Of a stretch of 64,000 nucleotides of DNA, positions 53,659 through 62,157 are shown piece by piece; the first letter of the stretch is position 1; every line of letters starts with the position of its first letter. The stretch is from positions 23,684 through 87,683 of the IMG/VR virus record IMGVR_UViG_3300037258_000145; one strand, given 5' to 3'. The notes beneath the pieces are model-generated. The model was not told the origin of the DNA and made no database searches. It saw only the letters and a program-made list of their open reading frames with translations. The position numbers were made by a program, and so were the translations under genes. This DNA is from a virus.

Positions 53659-55097
53659 TACGCCTTCACCTGCGCCTTGCGCATCTCTACGCCCGCCTCC
53701 AGCAACATGGCAGCCGTCTGGTGCCCTCCCTCGACCTGGTTGAGCAGCAACGTGGCGAAGGGTAGCTCGTCGTCTCCGCACTCTCCTGCATGGGTGGTCC
53801 TCCCGTTGGACGCGAGCAGGACCACAGCCTCTTGGGTGGCCTTGTCCAAGCCCATGGCGCCGGCGCGACGGTGGAAGTGCTGGGCTGAGCTTACGACCCT
53901 ACCCTGGTCCGGTTCGGGCGGTACTGCTGCCACATCGGCGCGGAGCTTGGCGAGAGTGGCTTGGCGGGCCTCAACGGCTTCGGCCACGGGCACAGACGAA
54001 GACGGTTGGGCGCTCGGGGTTGCGGCGGGACCACTCTGCGACGTCGCTAAAGGGGCCTCGGACGGGACCGCCTTCGCAAGATTGAGCCCGCGGGCGAACT
54101 CAGGCTCGTCGCTGTCATCCAAGACCGTGGGCCCCGAACCAGGCAAGCTCGGCTGGGGACCAGTGTCGAAAGGGGCACCACCATCGTCTTCGCCTGTTTG
54201 CGGTGCCTCTGTGGGCGCTACAGCGGCGCCGGGCGCTCCGATGGGGGACTGGGAGGGCTGAGGCGCTGAGACCTCCTGAGGGCCACGGAGACCGACCAGC
54301 ATGCCGATACGGACCAGGGTGCGCTCGACGTCGGGCGCGGTCATGGACCGGGGGGCGGGCATGTCTTCGGACTTGCGCCAGTCTCCGAGGGCTTTGATCT
54401 CTTCGGGGGTCAGTTCGGCCAGGAAGGGACCGAGGTGGGTCATGGCATCGTAAGCCTCGACGACAGCGGCTTCGGGCTGGGCGTCCTCGAGGTCTTGCGT
54501 GAACAGGCCCGATGCTGACATGGCATTCAGGATGCACCCCACGTGGCTGCGCTTCTGGGCCATCTTCATGACCGAGTTGAGCGGGGCCCGGTAGTCCGTC
54601 TCTGGGATGTCCTCCCATTTCCGGGGGTTGACGCTGCGCTGATAGCGGACAGCGTTGGCCCGTTCCCGCTTCTCGGCCTCAGCGCGGCGCTGGGCGCCCG
54701 GCTGAAAGAACCGGTCCTCGTCGTAGCCCGCATAGCCTTCGACCTGACCGACAGGGATCCCGTTGAACTCCTCGGTGCAGACTCCGCACTTCCAATGGAT
54801 GCCCGGGTCGGGGCGCAGGGCGGTGTAGCGGTAGGTCACGCCATCAGCCTCACCTGGGCTCGGCATACGGTCCTCATGGATGGCGTAGCCGGCGATCATC
54901 TGGAGCTTCTCGGCGCCCGGCTTGTACAGGCTCGGGCGCGGAGTCCCGGGGATCACACCGTAATCCGTGCCTTCGATCAGCACGGCCCGGACCAAGTCGA
55001 CCAGACCGAGAGACCAGGTCTGTAGCTCGGCGGGGGTGTAGCGGAAGGCTAGACCTTGGGGGGCGGTCTGGAACACTTCAACGTCGGTAGTGGTCAT
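53658..55097 (-). CDS. Recombination-associated phage protein (IPGTxxPSLxKPGAEKL family)
   Basis: 479 residues from ATG 55097 with GAGGGAG nearby. VLIEGTDYGVIPGTPRPSLY then KPGAEKL, and NSVMKMAQKRSHVGCILNA, resemble a phage family found beside replication or recombination genes, perhaps ssDNA-binding/annealing. CGVCT may hold zinc. The Pro/Ala-rich C-half is disordered. First gene of the operon that includes DUF3310 and the Cys-cluster protein. Confidence 0.6.
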   Translation of the reverse strand: MTTTDVEVFQTAPQGLAFRYTPAELQTWSLGLVDLVRAVLIEGTDYGVIPGTPRPSLYKPGAEKLQMIAGYAIHEDRMPSPGEADGVTYRYTALRPDPGIHWKCGVCTEEFNGIPVGQVEGYAGYDEDRFFQPGAQRRAEAEKRERANAVRYQRSVNPRKWEDIPETDYRAPLNSVMKMAQKRSHVGCILNAMSASGLFTQDLEDAQPEAAVVEAYDAMTHLGPFLAELTPEEIKALGDWRKSEDMPAPRSMTAPDVERTLVRIGMLVGLRGPQEVSAPQPSQSPIGAPGAAVAPTEAPQTGEDDGGAPFDTGPQPSLPGSGPTVLDDSDEPEFARGLNLAKAVPSEAPLATSQSGPAATPSAQPSSSVPVAEAVEARQATLAKLRADVAAVPPEPDQGRVVSSAQHFHRRAGAMGLDKATQEAVVLLASNGRTTHAGECGDDELPFATLLLNQVEGGHQTAAMLLEAGVEMRKAQVKA

Positions 55098-55128
55098 GCT
55101 GGCTCCCTCGTGTTCGATTGTGAAAGCT

Positions 55129-55134
55129 AGCTTA
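55129..55134 (-). promoter_or_regulatory. -10 box (TAAGCT), leadered
   Basis: TAAGCT, about 31 nt ahead of ATG 55097; the same CTAGCTTTC follows, but the ATG of the cassette is replaced by CACAATCG and an SD-led start. Confidence 0.55.
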
Positions 55135-55165
55135 GCATACCACGGCCCACCGACCGTCAAGTCCG

Positions 55166-56899
55166 TCAGTAGGCCTCGTCCAGCGCCTTCAGTTTCATCT
55201 CTGTGGCGATCAGGTTCGCAGCGTCGCGGACCATGACGGGACGGTGCGAGGGATTGACGAAATGGGGGACGTTGGTCAGGTCCAGTTCGAACTGCGCCCG
55301 GGTACTGGCAACGTAGGCGAGACGAAGCTCGGCGGGGACCAGATCGTCCTCGTTCTCCCGTGGGGGCATGAAGTCGGAGTGAACCTGTACCCGCGGCCAC
55401 TGACGGCCCTTGGACTTGTGCGTAGTACTGACCACGACGTCGGCTTGGTCCTCGGCGGGCTGGCGCTCAAGGGCGTCGAGGATAACCCCGGCCCCGAAGT
55501 CGTCGATCAGCTTGACCATGAGACGGAGATCGTCACCTTGCTCGTCGTTGCCGACGTAGAACTGGACCTCGGCCCAGTTGGCGAAACAAGCCAGCTCGGG
55601 GTATTGGGTGCGGCGTCCGGTTTGTAGCTCGATGGCGGCTTTGCAGAAAGCGACCACCTCGGTCCCACCTCCCACCAAGTGCGGCCGGCGGCGCATGCGC
55701 AGGGCGTCGAGTACCACGGTCACGGCGCCAGCGTTGGTACGGCACAGGATGGCCGAGGGCTCGGCTATCGGCCCGACCGTGGACGACACCGGACCGTAGC
55801 CCCGGAGACGGAGCGGAGCGTTCAGCCGGCCGAGGAGATTGTTGGCGATGGCAGCGATCGAGTCCCCGAACCGGAAGGACTGGGTGAGCTGGGCGACGTT
55901 GGCCCCCATCTCCTCGAAGTCGGCCAGGGCGTTGACCGCGCCGCGCCATTCGTAAAGCACCTGGTAGGTGTCTCCCACGACGACGATCTGGGTATCATGG
56001 ACCTTCTGGAACTCCACGATGGCCACCTGTACGGGATCGGCGTCCTGGCCTTCGTCGAGCAATATGAAGTCAGCCTCTATGGTCGGACCGGATAGCTGCC
56101 AGAGCTTGAGGTAGATGTCGTGGCTGAACCGCAAGCGACCGGTGACCGTGATCAAGTCCTCCCACGCTTTGCGAGCGAAGGGGAACAGGTAAGCAGCTAG
56201 GGCGTCGTTGTTGACGTAGGTCTTGTTACCGGCGGCGTCTGGCATGTCCAGCCCATCGACAGGGGCGAAGTGGCGGACGGTGACCTCCCGTTCGGCGGTG
56301 GCACAAAAGGCGCGTACGGCGCCCATGACCTTGCCGGCGAGGAACCCCGCGGCCAAGGTACGACCTTCACGCTTACCGCCAGTGTTGGGCAGCTCTACCG
56401 AGAAGGACCACGGGTCGATCCCGAGAATGGAAGCGGTCTCGTCGGCCTTGATGCGGGGGCCGTTCAGGCGGGAGCGGTACTGATGACCGAGAGCCCGGTA
56501 CGCGAGGCTGTGCATCGTCGAGGCATTGACATTGCCCGGGACCTTGGTTGCTACGTCATCGACGATCGACTTGTTGTAGGCGACGTACTGGCCGTGCTTG
56601 CCGTGTTCCTTGGCGTACTGAGCGATCAGGAGCAGCGTGGCCGTCTTGCCCGTCCCGGCCCCGGCTTGGATCACGAGGTCCTCTCCGGTAGCGAAGAGAC
56701 GAACGCACTCAGCCTGCTCGGGGGTCGGGATGATGTCGATTGTGGCTCGGGCAGGCTGGACAGCGGTCGGGCCCGTGGTGGAGCACTCACCATCGTGAGC
56801 GACCTTCCACTTGCCGTCGATCTTGAGAGCGATACCGGCCGCGACGGGGACGCGTACGCCACAGCGGTGACAGTTACCGGGGTACTTGTTGGTGGTCAT
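55166..56899 (-). CDS. UvrD-like SF1 helicase with N-terminal zinc ribbon
   Basis: 577 residues from ATG 56899 (MTT cassette). Zinc ribbon CHRC...C at residues 10-39, Walker A GAGTGKT at 80-86, LLDEGQDADPVQ (motif II), RFGDSIAAIANN (motif IV) and RLAYVASTRAQ (motif VI). 3'-5' unwinding for replication or repair. Last in its own single-gene transcript with a palindrome right behind the promoter. Confidence 0.9.
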   Translation of the reverse strand: MTTNKYPGNCHRCGVRVPVAAGIALKIDGKWKVAHDGECSTTGPTAVQPARATIDIIPTPEQAECVRLFATGEDLVIQAGAGTGKTATLLLIAQYAKEHGKHGQYVAYNKSIVDDVATKVPGNVNASTMHSLAYRALGHQYRSRLNGPRIKADETASILGIDPWSFSVELPNTGGKREGRTLAAGFLAGKVMGAVRAFCATAEREVTVRHFAPVDGLDMPDAAGNKTYVNNDALAAYLFPFARKAWEDLITVTGRLRFSHDIYLKLWQLSGPTIEADFILLDEGQDADPVQVAIVEFQKVHDTQIVVVGDTYQVLYEWRGAVNALADFEEMGANVAQLTQSFRFGDSIAAIANNLLGRLNAPLRLRGYGPVSSTVGPIAEPSAILCRTNAGAVTVVLDALRMRRRPHLVGGGTEVVAFCKAAIELQTGRRTQYPELACFANWAEVQFYVGNDEQGDDLRLMVKLIDDFGAGVILDALERQPAEDQADVVVSTTHKSKGRQWPRVQVHSDFMPPRENEDDLVPAELRLAYVASTRAQFELDLTNVPHFVNPSHRPVMVRDAANLIATEMKLKALDEAY

Positions 56900-56906
56900 G
56901 AAACCT

Positions 56907-56912
56907 AGCTTA
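56907..56912 (-). promoter_or_regulatory. Leaderless promoter: TTGACC-17-TAAGCT
   Basis: Best example: TTGACC at 56935-56930, 17-nt spacer, TAAGCT at 56912-56907, then 7 nt to ATG 56899. The palindrome overlaps the -35. Confidence 0.75.
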
Positions 56913-56933
56913 GCAGACCGACCTGAAGGGGTC

Positions 56934-56960
56934 AATACGCGCGGTCACCACGCGCTTTCA
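56934..56960. repeat. Dispersed palindrome copy 6
   Basis: One mismatch (CACCACGCGC). Directly after the stop of the upstream gene and joined to the -35 TTGACC; terminator and promoter appear as one block. Confidence 0.75.
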
Positions 56961-57395
56961 CGGTCGGCTCAGGTACTCCATCAGTCGGTCCTGCGCCTCA
57001 GGCGACATGGCTACATTCGGGCATCCCAGAGTATGGCGACTGGCCTTGGGGTCGGTCTGCTCTAAACCGCACTTCATGCAGCGGGGCGCTCTCGGTAGCG
57101 GCGGTCCAAGAGACGACTTGTCGATCTCGGTGGCGAAGTGCTCGCCCCAGCGCTGGATCGGCGCGCGCCACTGAGTCTCAGGCCCGTGTGGTCCTAGAGA
57201 TGACCACCCGCATGAGCAGTAAGCGACCGACTTTTCGATGCCGTCTCGGATGTCCAGGGTCAGACCGTCGAAGAGGTGCCGGGTCACAACGGCTCGGCCC
57301 GCAAGCGTGCCGTCATCGACAGCCCCGCAGCCTCCGCAGGGACCCGTCGTGAAGTCGTGAAAACACCCGAGACAGCGACCAACGGGGACGGTCAT
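56958..57395 (-). CDS. Multi-zinc-ribbon protein
   Basis: 145 residues from ATG 57395 (TGATG overlap). CLGC, CGGC, CSC and CMKC...C clusters give two or three zinc sites. Stop is directly followed by the palindrome. Unknown role. Confidence 0.65.
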   Translation of the reverse strand: MTVPVGRCLGCFHDFTTGPCGGCGAVDDGTLAGRAVVTRHLFDGLTLDIRDGIEKSVAYCSCGWSSLGPHGPETQWRAPIQRWGEHFATEIDKSSLGPPLPRAPRCMKCGLEQTDPKASRHTLGCPNVAMSPEAQDRLMEYLSRP

Positions 57396-57553
57396 CAGTC
57401 GACCTGCTCAAGCCAAGCAGGTTCGCCGCGACGCTCGGCCAAGACGTCGCCGTGGCATTCGGTCATGTGCTCATGCTGGGCCAGCTCGTCTGAGCCTTCC
57501 GGGCCTCCGCAGAACAGGCACTCATCGTCGGGGGGAGCTTCGTAGGTGGTCAT
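57395..57553 (-). CDS. 52-residue zinc finger protein, leaderless
   Basis: ATG 57553 (MTT cassette) lies 7 nt after TAAGCT. CLFCGG...HMTECH looks like a CCHC/CCCH zinc unit. Short acidic protein. Partner of the multi-zinc-ribbon gene downstream. Confidence 0.65.
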   Translation of the reverse strand: MTTYEAPPDDECLFCGGPEGSDELAQHEHMTECHGDVLAERRGEPAWLEQVD

Positions 57554-57558
57554 GAAAG

Positions 57559-57984
57559 CTAGCTTAGCAGATGTCGGCTGGGGGTCAAGCGCTGCTGAAC
57601 AGCCTTCAGTGCCATACACGTCGGTTCGTCGCCCGCGGCTAGCAGCTTCTCGACCTGACGCACAGCTGAGATAGCTGTGGTGTGGTCCCGTTGGAACGCG
57701 TTGCCCACTCGGGACCAGGTGTAGCCGGGAAGGTGACGGACGAGGTACATGGCCAGACGCCGGGCGGGTAGAAGGTAGGCCAGGGTGCGAGGACCGATCA
57801 CCTCGGCCACACTGATGCCGAAGTACTCCGCCACCGCGGCGGCGATGGCCTCGACCGGACCGTGGGAGGCTACCCGGGCGTCGGTCTCGGTGAGGGCCCG
57901 CTCAAGGTCGGACAGGGCTTCGTCGAGCCGGACCTGACAGGCCCGGACGTTAGCGGTCGCCCGCCATACCGCCTCAGATGGCAT
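57559..57984 (-). CDS. Orphan DnaA domain IV protein
   Basis: 141 residues from ATG 57984 (GTG 58008 also possible). VAEYFGISVAEVIGPRTLAY, LPARRLAMYLVRHLPGYTWS and QRDHTTAISAV match DnaA domain IV, including the DHTT signature that contacts DnaA boxes. No AAA+ domain. It overlaps whiB, so both are made together. It could titrate host DnaA sites or steer origin use. Mechanism is inferred. Confidence 0.8.
   Translation of the reverse strand: MPSEAVWRATANVRACQVRLDEALSDLERALTETDARVASHGPVEAIAAAVAEYFGISVAEVIGPRTLAYLLPARRLAMYLVRHLPGYTWSRVGNAFQRDHTTAISAVRQVEKLLAAGDEPTCMALKAVQQRLTPSRHLLS
57561..57566 (-). promoter_or_regulatory. Leaderless promoter: TTGACC-16-TAAGCT
   Basis: TTGACC 16 nt upstream, TAAGCT, then AGCTTTC and ATG. 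Confidence 0.7.
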
Positions 57985-58237
57985 GGGACCGAAGACGCGC
58001 GGCGTCACGCGGATTGTCCCGCTCTCGGGTGTTCAGGCCGCCCCAGATGCCCATGGGCTCGGCTCGGTCTAAGGCGTCCGCTAGGCACTGTCGACGTACT
58101 GGACAACTGGCACAGACGGCTTTGGCCTTGGCGCCGCGGTCACCGGGCGGAGGAAAGAACAGGTTCGGGTCGATGTCGCGGCAGGAAGCTCGGTCGCGCC
58201 ATGTGCCCGTAGCGACGAGGCGTAGCGAGGTGGTCAT
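57974..58237 (-). CDS. whiB: WhiB-family protein
   Basis: 87 residues from ATG 58237 (MTT cassette). Cys19, Cys42, Cys45 and Cys51 and GIWGG are the WhiB [4Fe-4S] signature. WhiB proteins bind sigma factors and DNA; phage homologues repress host WhiB genes or exclude superinfection. Leaderless; first gene of the operon with the DnaA-like protein. Confidence 0.92.
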   Translation of the reverse strand: MTTSLRLVATGTWRDRASCRDIDPNLFFPPPGDRGAKAKAVCASCPVRRQCLADALDRAEPMGIWGGLNTRERDNPRDAARLRSHAI

Positions 58238-58242
58238 GAAAG

Positions 58243-59397
58243 CTAGCTTAGCGTATCGGTCACGTCAGGTCTAGGGCGGCCGTAGTCCCTGACTTGGCGG
58301 AGCAGACCGATGACGAAGTCCCAGTCGCCTTGCTCAAGGTCGGTCAGGTCGGCCGCTACCTCCAGACGCACGGTGCCACCTGAAGCGAGCGTGATCGTGC
58401 GCGCCCATTTGGGTGGGTCGGGTAGGTCGACGTTGCGGAGAGGTAAGTCCATCTCGGGGATGAACCGGCGGGGGGCTGGCACACTGGCGATGGCAGGCGT
58501 CCCACTACTGAAGGCGGTTACGGGCTTCTCGGCGGCAGCTTGCACGATTGACTCCCTCGATACTCTCGTCTGAGGCGGTATGGCCCTGTCAGGGTGCCTG
58601 GTGCGCAGATGACGGACCAGGTTCTTGGTCGTGATCGACTCCAAGCAGACAGGACAGGGCGTGGTCGGAGAGGTGGCCACGGGCTCCCTCCTCCTGTCGG
58701 GATGATGCCAGCGGACATGATTGCCAACGCCACCCTTGACGGGCTCGACGCAGCCGTACGGACACGCCTCCTCGGTGTCCCTGGTCTGACCGCACCACCT
58801 CATGTGACCAGCGCGGCCGGCGCTGTCTTTGAAGTCGGACTTGCCACACTTCGGGCAGGGCTTGGGGTAACCCGATGTCCTATCCGGACTACTCCCAATT
58901 GAAGAATCTGACAACGATGTCTGTTTCATTTGCGCATCTGTGTCTACGGCCGGCGCTGTCTTCTCAGCCTCGGCGCGCGTCGGTGCCAGTTTGAGCGTGG
59001 ACTGGTGAGGATGATGGTTCTTGCCGCTGCTGTGGACAGGGACCGGTTTGGGGTCTTCGATCTTGCCCGACTCAGGAAGGTGTGGGACCGGGAAGCTGGA
59101 GACCAGCGCTTCCCGGGATGAAGCGCCCTGCTGGTTCAGGCTCTCGGGAGACTGCACAGGGTCGTAAGCCCGGACCCTTGGAGCGGACGCTCCATCTCCC
59201 CAGATTTCATCGACGTCGGCACCGAACGAACTGGCCCACTGAATAGCCATGTCCTCGGTGATCGCCTTCCAACTTCTCATGGCAACTCGGACCTCTCGGC
59301 ACCCGAGGCGGGCGGCGGCGTTCACACCCGAACCGGTCGACTCCAACCAGTCAGCAAATTTGGAGACCGAGAACATCTGGACAGCGATCTCAGACAC
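58243..59397 (-). CDS. Protein with three C2H2-like zinc fingers
   Basis: 384 residues from GTG 59397, overlapping the upstream stop. N-terminal helical unit, a disordered middle, then CPKC...HMRWC, CPYGC...HVRWHH and CPVC...HLRTRH, three tandem finger-like units, and a beta-rich C-terminus. DNA-binding fingers of this type are uncommon in phages. Neighbours MT-A70 and whiB. Function unknown. Confidence 0.75.
   Translation of the reverse strand: MSEIAVQMFSVSKFADWLESTGSGVNAAARLGCREVRVAMRSWKAITEDMAIQWASSFGADVDEIWGDGASAPRVRAYDPVQSPESLNQQGASSREALVSSFPVPHLPESGKIEDPKPVPVHSSGKNHHPHQSTLKLAPTRAEAEKTAPAVDTDAQMKQTSLSDSSIGSSPDRTSGYPKPCPKCGKSDFKDSAGRAGHMRWCGQTRDTEEACPYGCVEPVKGGVGNHVRWHHPDRRREPVATSPTTPCPVCLESITTKNLVRHLRTRHPDRAIPPQTRVSRESIVQAAAEKPVTAFSSGTPAIASVPAPRRFIPEMDLPLRNVDLPDPPKWARTITLASGGTVRLEVAADLTDLEQGDWDFVIGLLRQVRDYGRPRPDVTDTLS
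58245..58250 (-). promoter_or_regulatory. Leaderless -10 box (TAAGCT) for whiB
   Basis: 7 nt ahead of ATG 58237; TAGACC about 17 nt upstream as -35. Confidence 0.65.
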
Positions 59398-60265
59398 CGT
59401 AGACCGCCTCCTTAGCGAAGACTTGGTACCGCTCGAGCTTCGGGTACATCCGCTCAACTAGTTGGTCCAGATGGGAATGCAACGGGCCGGCCGGACCGTA
59501 ACCGGCCCCAGGCTCCAACATCGTCCCTGGCTTGAAGGCCGGCGTGAACTCGCCGCGGGTGGCGTACAGGATGAACTCGTGCTCGCCCTTCACCCACAGC
59601 CCGTTGTAGTCGCTGTTCTCCTCGGCGCTCGGCCAGATCAGACAACTCCGGTAGGTCATTTGCCAGGCTCCGAGCACTGACAGGCCGTCAGGGAGCTTGT
59701 CGTGGGGCACCCACAGGAACAGGGCGCACAGCGGAGCGGCAGGGACCGTCACGTCGCAGATGTCGTCGGTGTCCATGTGTTCCCACGGAGCGTCAGCGAT
59801 CAGGACGGGCCAGGTCTTGCGTTCTTCAGGGGGGATGGAGGCCTGATGTTGACGGGTGACCTCCTGTGCCCGCTTGGAGCGTTCGGCGTGGACTTCGTTA
59901 CGAAGGTCGCCTGAGGTCAGGTTCTCGGCCTTGGCCCGCTTCAGGAGGGCTCTGGCTGTGTCTGGTGGGAGGGCCGCTACCTCGCGGTGATGAGCAAACG
60001 GCACTCCAGGTTCGCGCATGCCTTGAGGGAACCGTTTAGCCACCCAAGCCGAGGCCCGGATGGTCGACAGGGCGTAGCCCGTGGGAAGTGCTTGGGCGGC
60101 TGACTCGCCATACGCTCGCTCCCCATACAAAAACCACTCACCGAGTACCCACTGGATGCCCTTTTCCATCTCCTGGAGTTGGGCGCCGACCTCTTCCCAT
60201 TCGGCATAAGTCAGCCCTGGAGGGAGCATGAGCCCTTCGGGCGTCCACCACTCTTTGAGGCTCAT
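59390..60265 (-). CDS. LmbU-like N-terminus fused to MT-A70 adenine methyltransferase
   Basis: 291 residues. N-half (YGERAYGESAAQALPTGYAL, VAALPPDTARALLKRAKAEN) is LmbU-like. C-half has VLIADAPWEH (the DPPW equivalent; here DAPW), LCALFLWVPHD, KGEHEFILYATRG and YPKLERYQVFA, which mark MT-A70 N6-adenine methyltransferases. A non-canonical DAPW may affect activity. ATG 60265 in an ATGA overlap. Confidence 0.75.
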   Translation of the reverse strand: MSLKEWWTPEGLMLPPGLTYAEWEEVGAQLQEMEKGIQWVLGEWFLYGERAYGESAAQALPTGYALSTIRASAWVAKRFPQGMREPGVPFAHHREVAALPPDTARALLKRAKAENLTSGDLRNEVHAERSKRAQEVTRQHQASIPPEERKTWPVLIADAPWEHMDTDDICDVTVPAAPLCALFLWVPHDKLPDGLSVLGAWQMTYRSCLIWPSAEENSDYNGLWVKGEHEFILYATRGEFTPAFKPGTMLEPGAGYGPAGPLHSHLDQLVERMYPKLERYQVFAKEAVYGV

Positions 60266-60474
60266 GACGTCTTCTCCGGATAGATGCCCTCTTTAGCCAG
60301 CGTCTCGCTCAGGCGCTTCAGACGGTCCCGGTTGGTCTGGAGCCGTTGGCGCCAGTTGTCGGCGGCTTCCTCAAAGGCCTGGGTCGTGACTTCGTTCTCC
60401 CTGATCTCGTCGGCCAGTTCCTTCAGCGCTAGCTTGGCGCGGGCTACGGCAGCGGGATCCCAGTTGAGGCTCAT
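60262..60474 (-). CDS. Helical protein
   Basis: 70 residues, coiled (ALKELADEIRENEVTTQAFE), in an ATGA overlap at both ends. Unknown; may pair with the methyltransferase. Confidence 0.55.
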   Translation of the reverse strand: MSLNWDPAAVARAKLALKELADEIRENEVTTQAFEEAADNWRQRLQTNRDRLKRLSETLAKEGIYPEKTS

Positions 60475-60797
60475 CCCGCCACCTCGTCCTGTACCGCCTC
60501 CACAGCGTCACGAAGTAGCATCATGGCTCCAGCGAAGGGGGCTCGGTACTCGGGGTCGGCCTCGCTAAGACGGCGCAGCATGGCCACGCTGGCGTCTCGG
60601 AGCCCCTTGAACGCTTCTCCCCCGTAGAGGTCCATGGTCACCTCGGCGCCGTCCAGGTAGCGCTGAAGAACCACGGTGTTCAGGCCCATGGGCGTCATGT
60701 TGATCTGAAGCCCAGTTACGTCACAGACCTTCTGGCCGTCCAGGTAGATCACGGCCTTGGCGCCCTGGATGGAGTCGCTGACGAGTTTGAGTTTCAC
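60471..60797 (-). CDS. Hypothetical protein
   Basis: 108 residues from GTG 60797 (GTGA overlap). Beta-rich N-half (KAVIYLDGQKVCDVTGLQIN), helical C-half. Not recognised. Confidence 0.55.
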   Translation of the reverse strand: MKLKLVSDSIQGAKAVIYLDGQKVCDVTGLQINMTPMGLNTVVLQRYLDGAEVTMDLYGGEAFKGLRDASVAMLRRLSEADPEYRAPFAGAMMLLRDAVEAVQDEVAG

Positions 60798-61081
60798 GGC
60801 GCCATCTCCAAGGCTGAGCGGGCCATCGAATACTTGCACCACCGGCATACGCCACAGGGCTCGCCAGGTGATCGATAAGACATGATCCGCCGCTTGACTT
60901 CGTAGCACTGACGCTCATGCTCAGGTAAAAGTTCGTCGGCCATCTCAACTGCGGTCAACAACAGGCGAAGATCGATATCCCACCAGGGGGTTTCAGAGGG
61001 TGTGGTGTGCAGACGTTCGGCCACGTGCTCGCGGCGAGCCTTGAGTGCATCCAGGCGTGAACGTACGCTCTCGGCGCTCAC
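60794..61081 (-). CDS. Hypothetical protein with zinc pair
   Basis: 95 residues from GTG 61081 (GTGA overlap). Helical; CGVCRWC at the C-terminus. Unknown. Confidence 0.55.
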   Translation of the reverse strand: MSAESVRSRLDALKARREHVAERLHTTPSETPWWDIDLRLLLTAVEMADELLPEHERQCYEVKRRIMSYRSPGEPCGVCRWCKYSMARSALEMAP

Positions 61082-61293
61082 GACGGCTCCGGCCATGACT
61101 GACGAGGCGATAGATGACGACCGAGGTGCCCAGTCTCGCGCCGACACGTCTCATAGATCGTGATGGCCTCGTCCTCGCGAACATCATTCGACTCTTCCCC
61201 AACAAAGCGAGCGTAGACCGGCAGGGCATCACCGTAGGCGTAATGGGAGAATACGAATGTCGGGTGCTGTGCCCCGCACAGGTCGACGCTCAC
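61078..61293 (-). CDS. Hypothetical protein
   Basis: 71 residues from GTG 61293 (GTGA overlap). Beta-rich N-half; no motif. Follows the Gam-like gene. Confidence 0.5.
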   Translation of the reverse strand: MSVDLCGAQHPTFVFSHYAYGDALPVYARFVGEESNDVREDEAITIYETCRRETGHLGRHLSPRQSWPEPS

Positions 61294-62123
61294 GACGGCT
61301 CCACCTTGGGTGTGACCGACTCAGCCCTCACACCAAGCCCAGGGACCGGGACCCGTCCCAACAGAGGGAGCGTGGTCATTACCACCTGCACCGCCATGAT
61401 CTCGCCGTCACCGTCATGGATCGGCTGATGTCGCCAGCCGGTGAACTCAACGGCTGGCGGCTCGGCCGGACAAGCAGCCCCGACAGAACTGACCCAATGC
61501 GCCAACGTAGCCGAGAACGCGCCCGCCTCCGCCTCATGGCTCTCGGGGATCAAAACGATCGGCTCACCGCAGTTGCCGCAGATGGCTCCGCTCTCGATGA
61601 ACACCTCAGGCTTGATGCGCGACACTTGAGGCTCCGGGTCGATCTTGCACCACCGGTCCTCCAGGTCGTGGTAGGTCGCCAACCAGGCCAGCAGTTCGGC
61701 CTTAGCGGTGATCTCGACCGCTCCGCCCTGGTTGTGCAGCGTGGTCCCCAGTGTCCCGTTAGGCAGCTTGACGGACTTCTCGCCTGTCTCCTCGCGGCGA
61801 CGGAGGGCGTAGTCCGAGAGCAGGAAGTTCCAGCGCGCTTCATCGGCAATCAGTGGGGCGTCTACCTCATGGCTCCATCGATGGATATTGGCCAGACGCT
61901 CGTCTGCAAGTTGGTGGACTTCGGCTCTCTTGGCTTTGACCTTGGCCAGTTTGCGGAGCGCCCAGTCGGCGGCGCCGTCGTTCTGGACGCTCCAAGGGCC
62001 TTGCGGCCCGCCGTCCGGCTCCCGGGGGTACTGGTCAACCTCAGGACTGTGGTAGTCGTCGGGCTGCTCAAGGTGGTCTAGGTACTCATCAAGCTCAGGA
62101 TAGTTTTCAGGTGCGGTGGTCAT
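61290..62123 (-). CDS. gam: Gam-like host-nuclease inhibitor
   Basis: 277 residues from ATG 62123 (MTT cassette). ADWALRKLAKVKAKRAEVHQ, RWNFLLSDYALRRREETGEK and VKLPNGTLGT follow the Mu Gam family, which coats DNA ends and blocks RecBCD-type exonucleases. C-terminal CGNC adds a zinc site. Leaderless; first gene of the minus-strand operon at the right edge. Confidence 0.8.
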   Translation of the reverse strand: MTTAPENYPELDEYLDHLEQPDDYHSPEVDQYPREPDGGPQGPWSVQNDGAADWALRKLAKVKAKRAEVHQLADERLANIHRWSHEVDAPLIADEARWNFLLSDYALRRREETGEKSVKLPNGTLGTTLHNQGGAVEITAKAELLAWLATYHDLEDRWCKIDPEPQVSRIKPEVFIESGAICGNCGEPIVLIPESHEAEAGAFSATLAHWVSSVGAACPAEPPAVEFTGWRHQPIHDGDGEIMAVQVVMTTLPLLGRVPVPGLGVRAESVTPKVEPS

Positions 62124-62130
62124 GAAAGGC

Positions 62131-62136
62131 ATGTTA
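62131..62136 (-). promoter_or_regulatory. Leaderless promoter: TTGCCA-17-TAACAT
   Basis: TTGCCA 17 nt upstream, TAACAT, then 7 nt to ATG 62123. The palindrome again touches the -35. Confidence 0.65.
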
Positions 62137-62157
62137 GCGCATCGACAGACCGATGGC

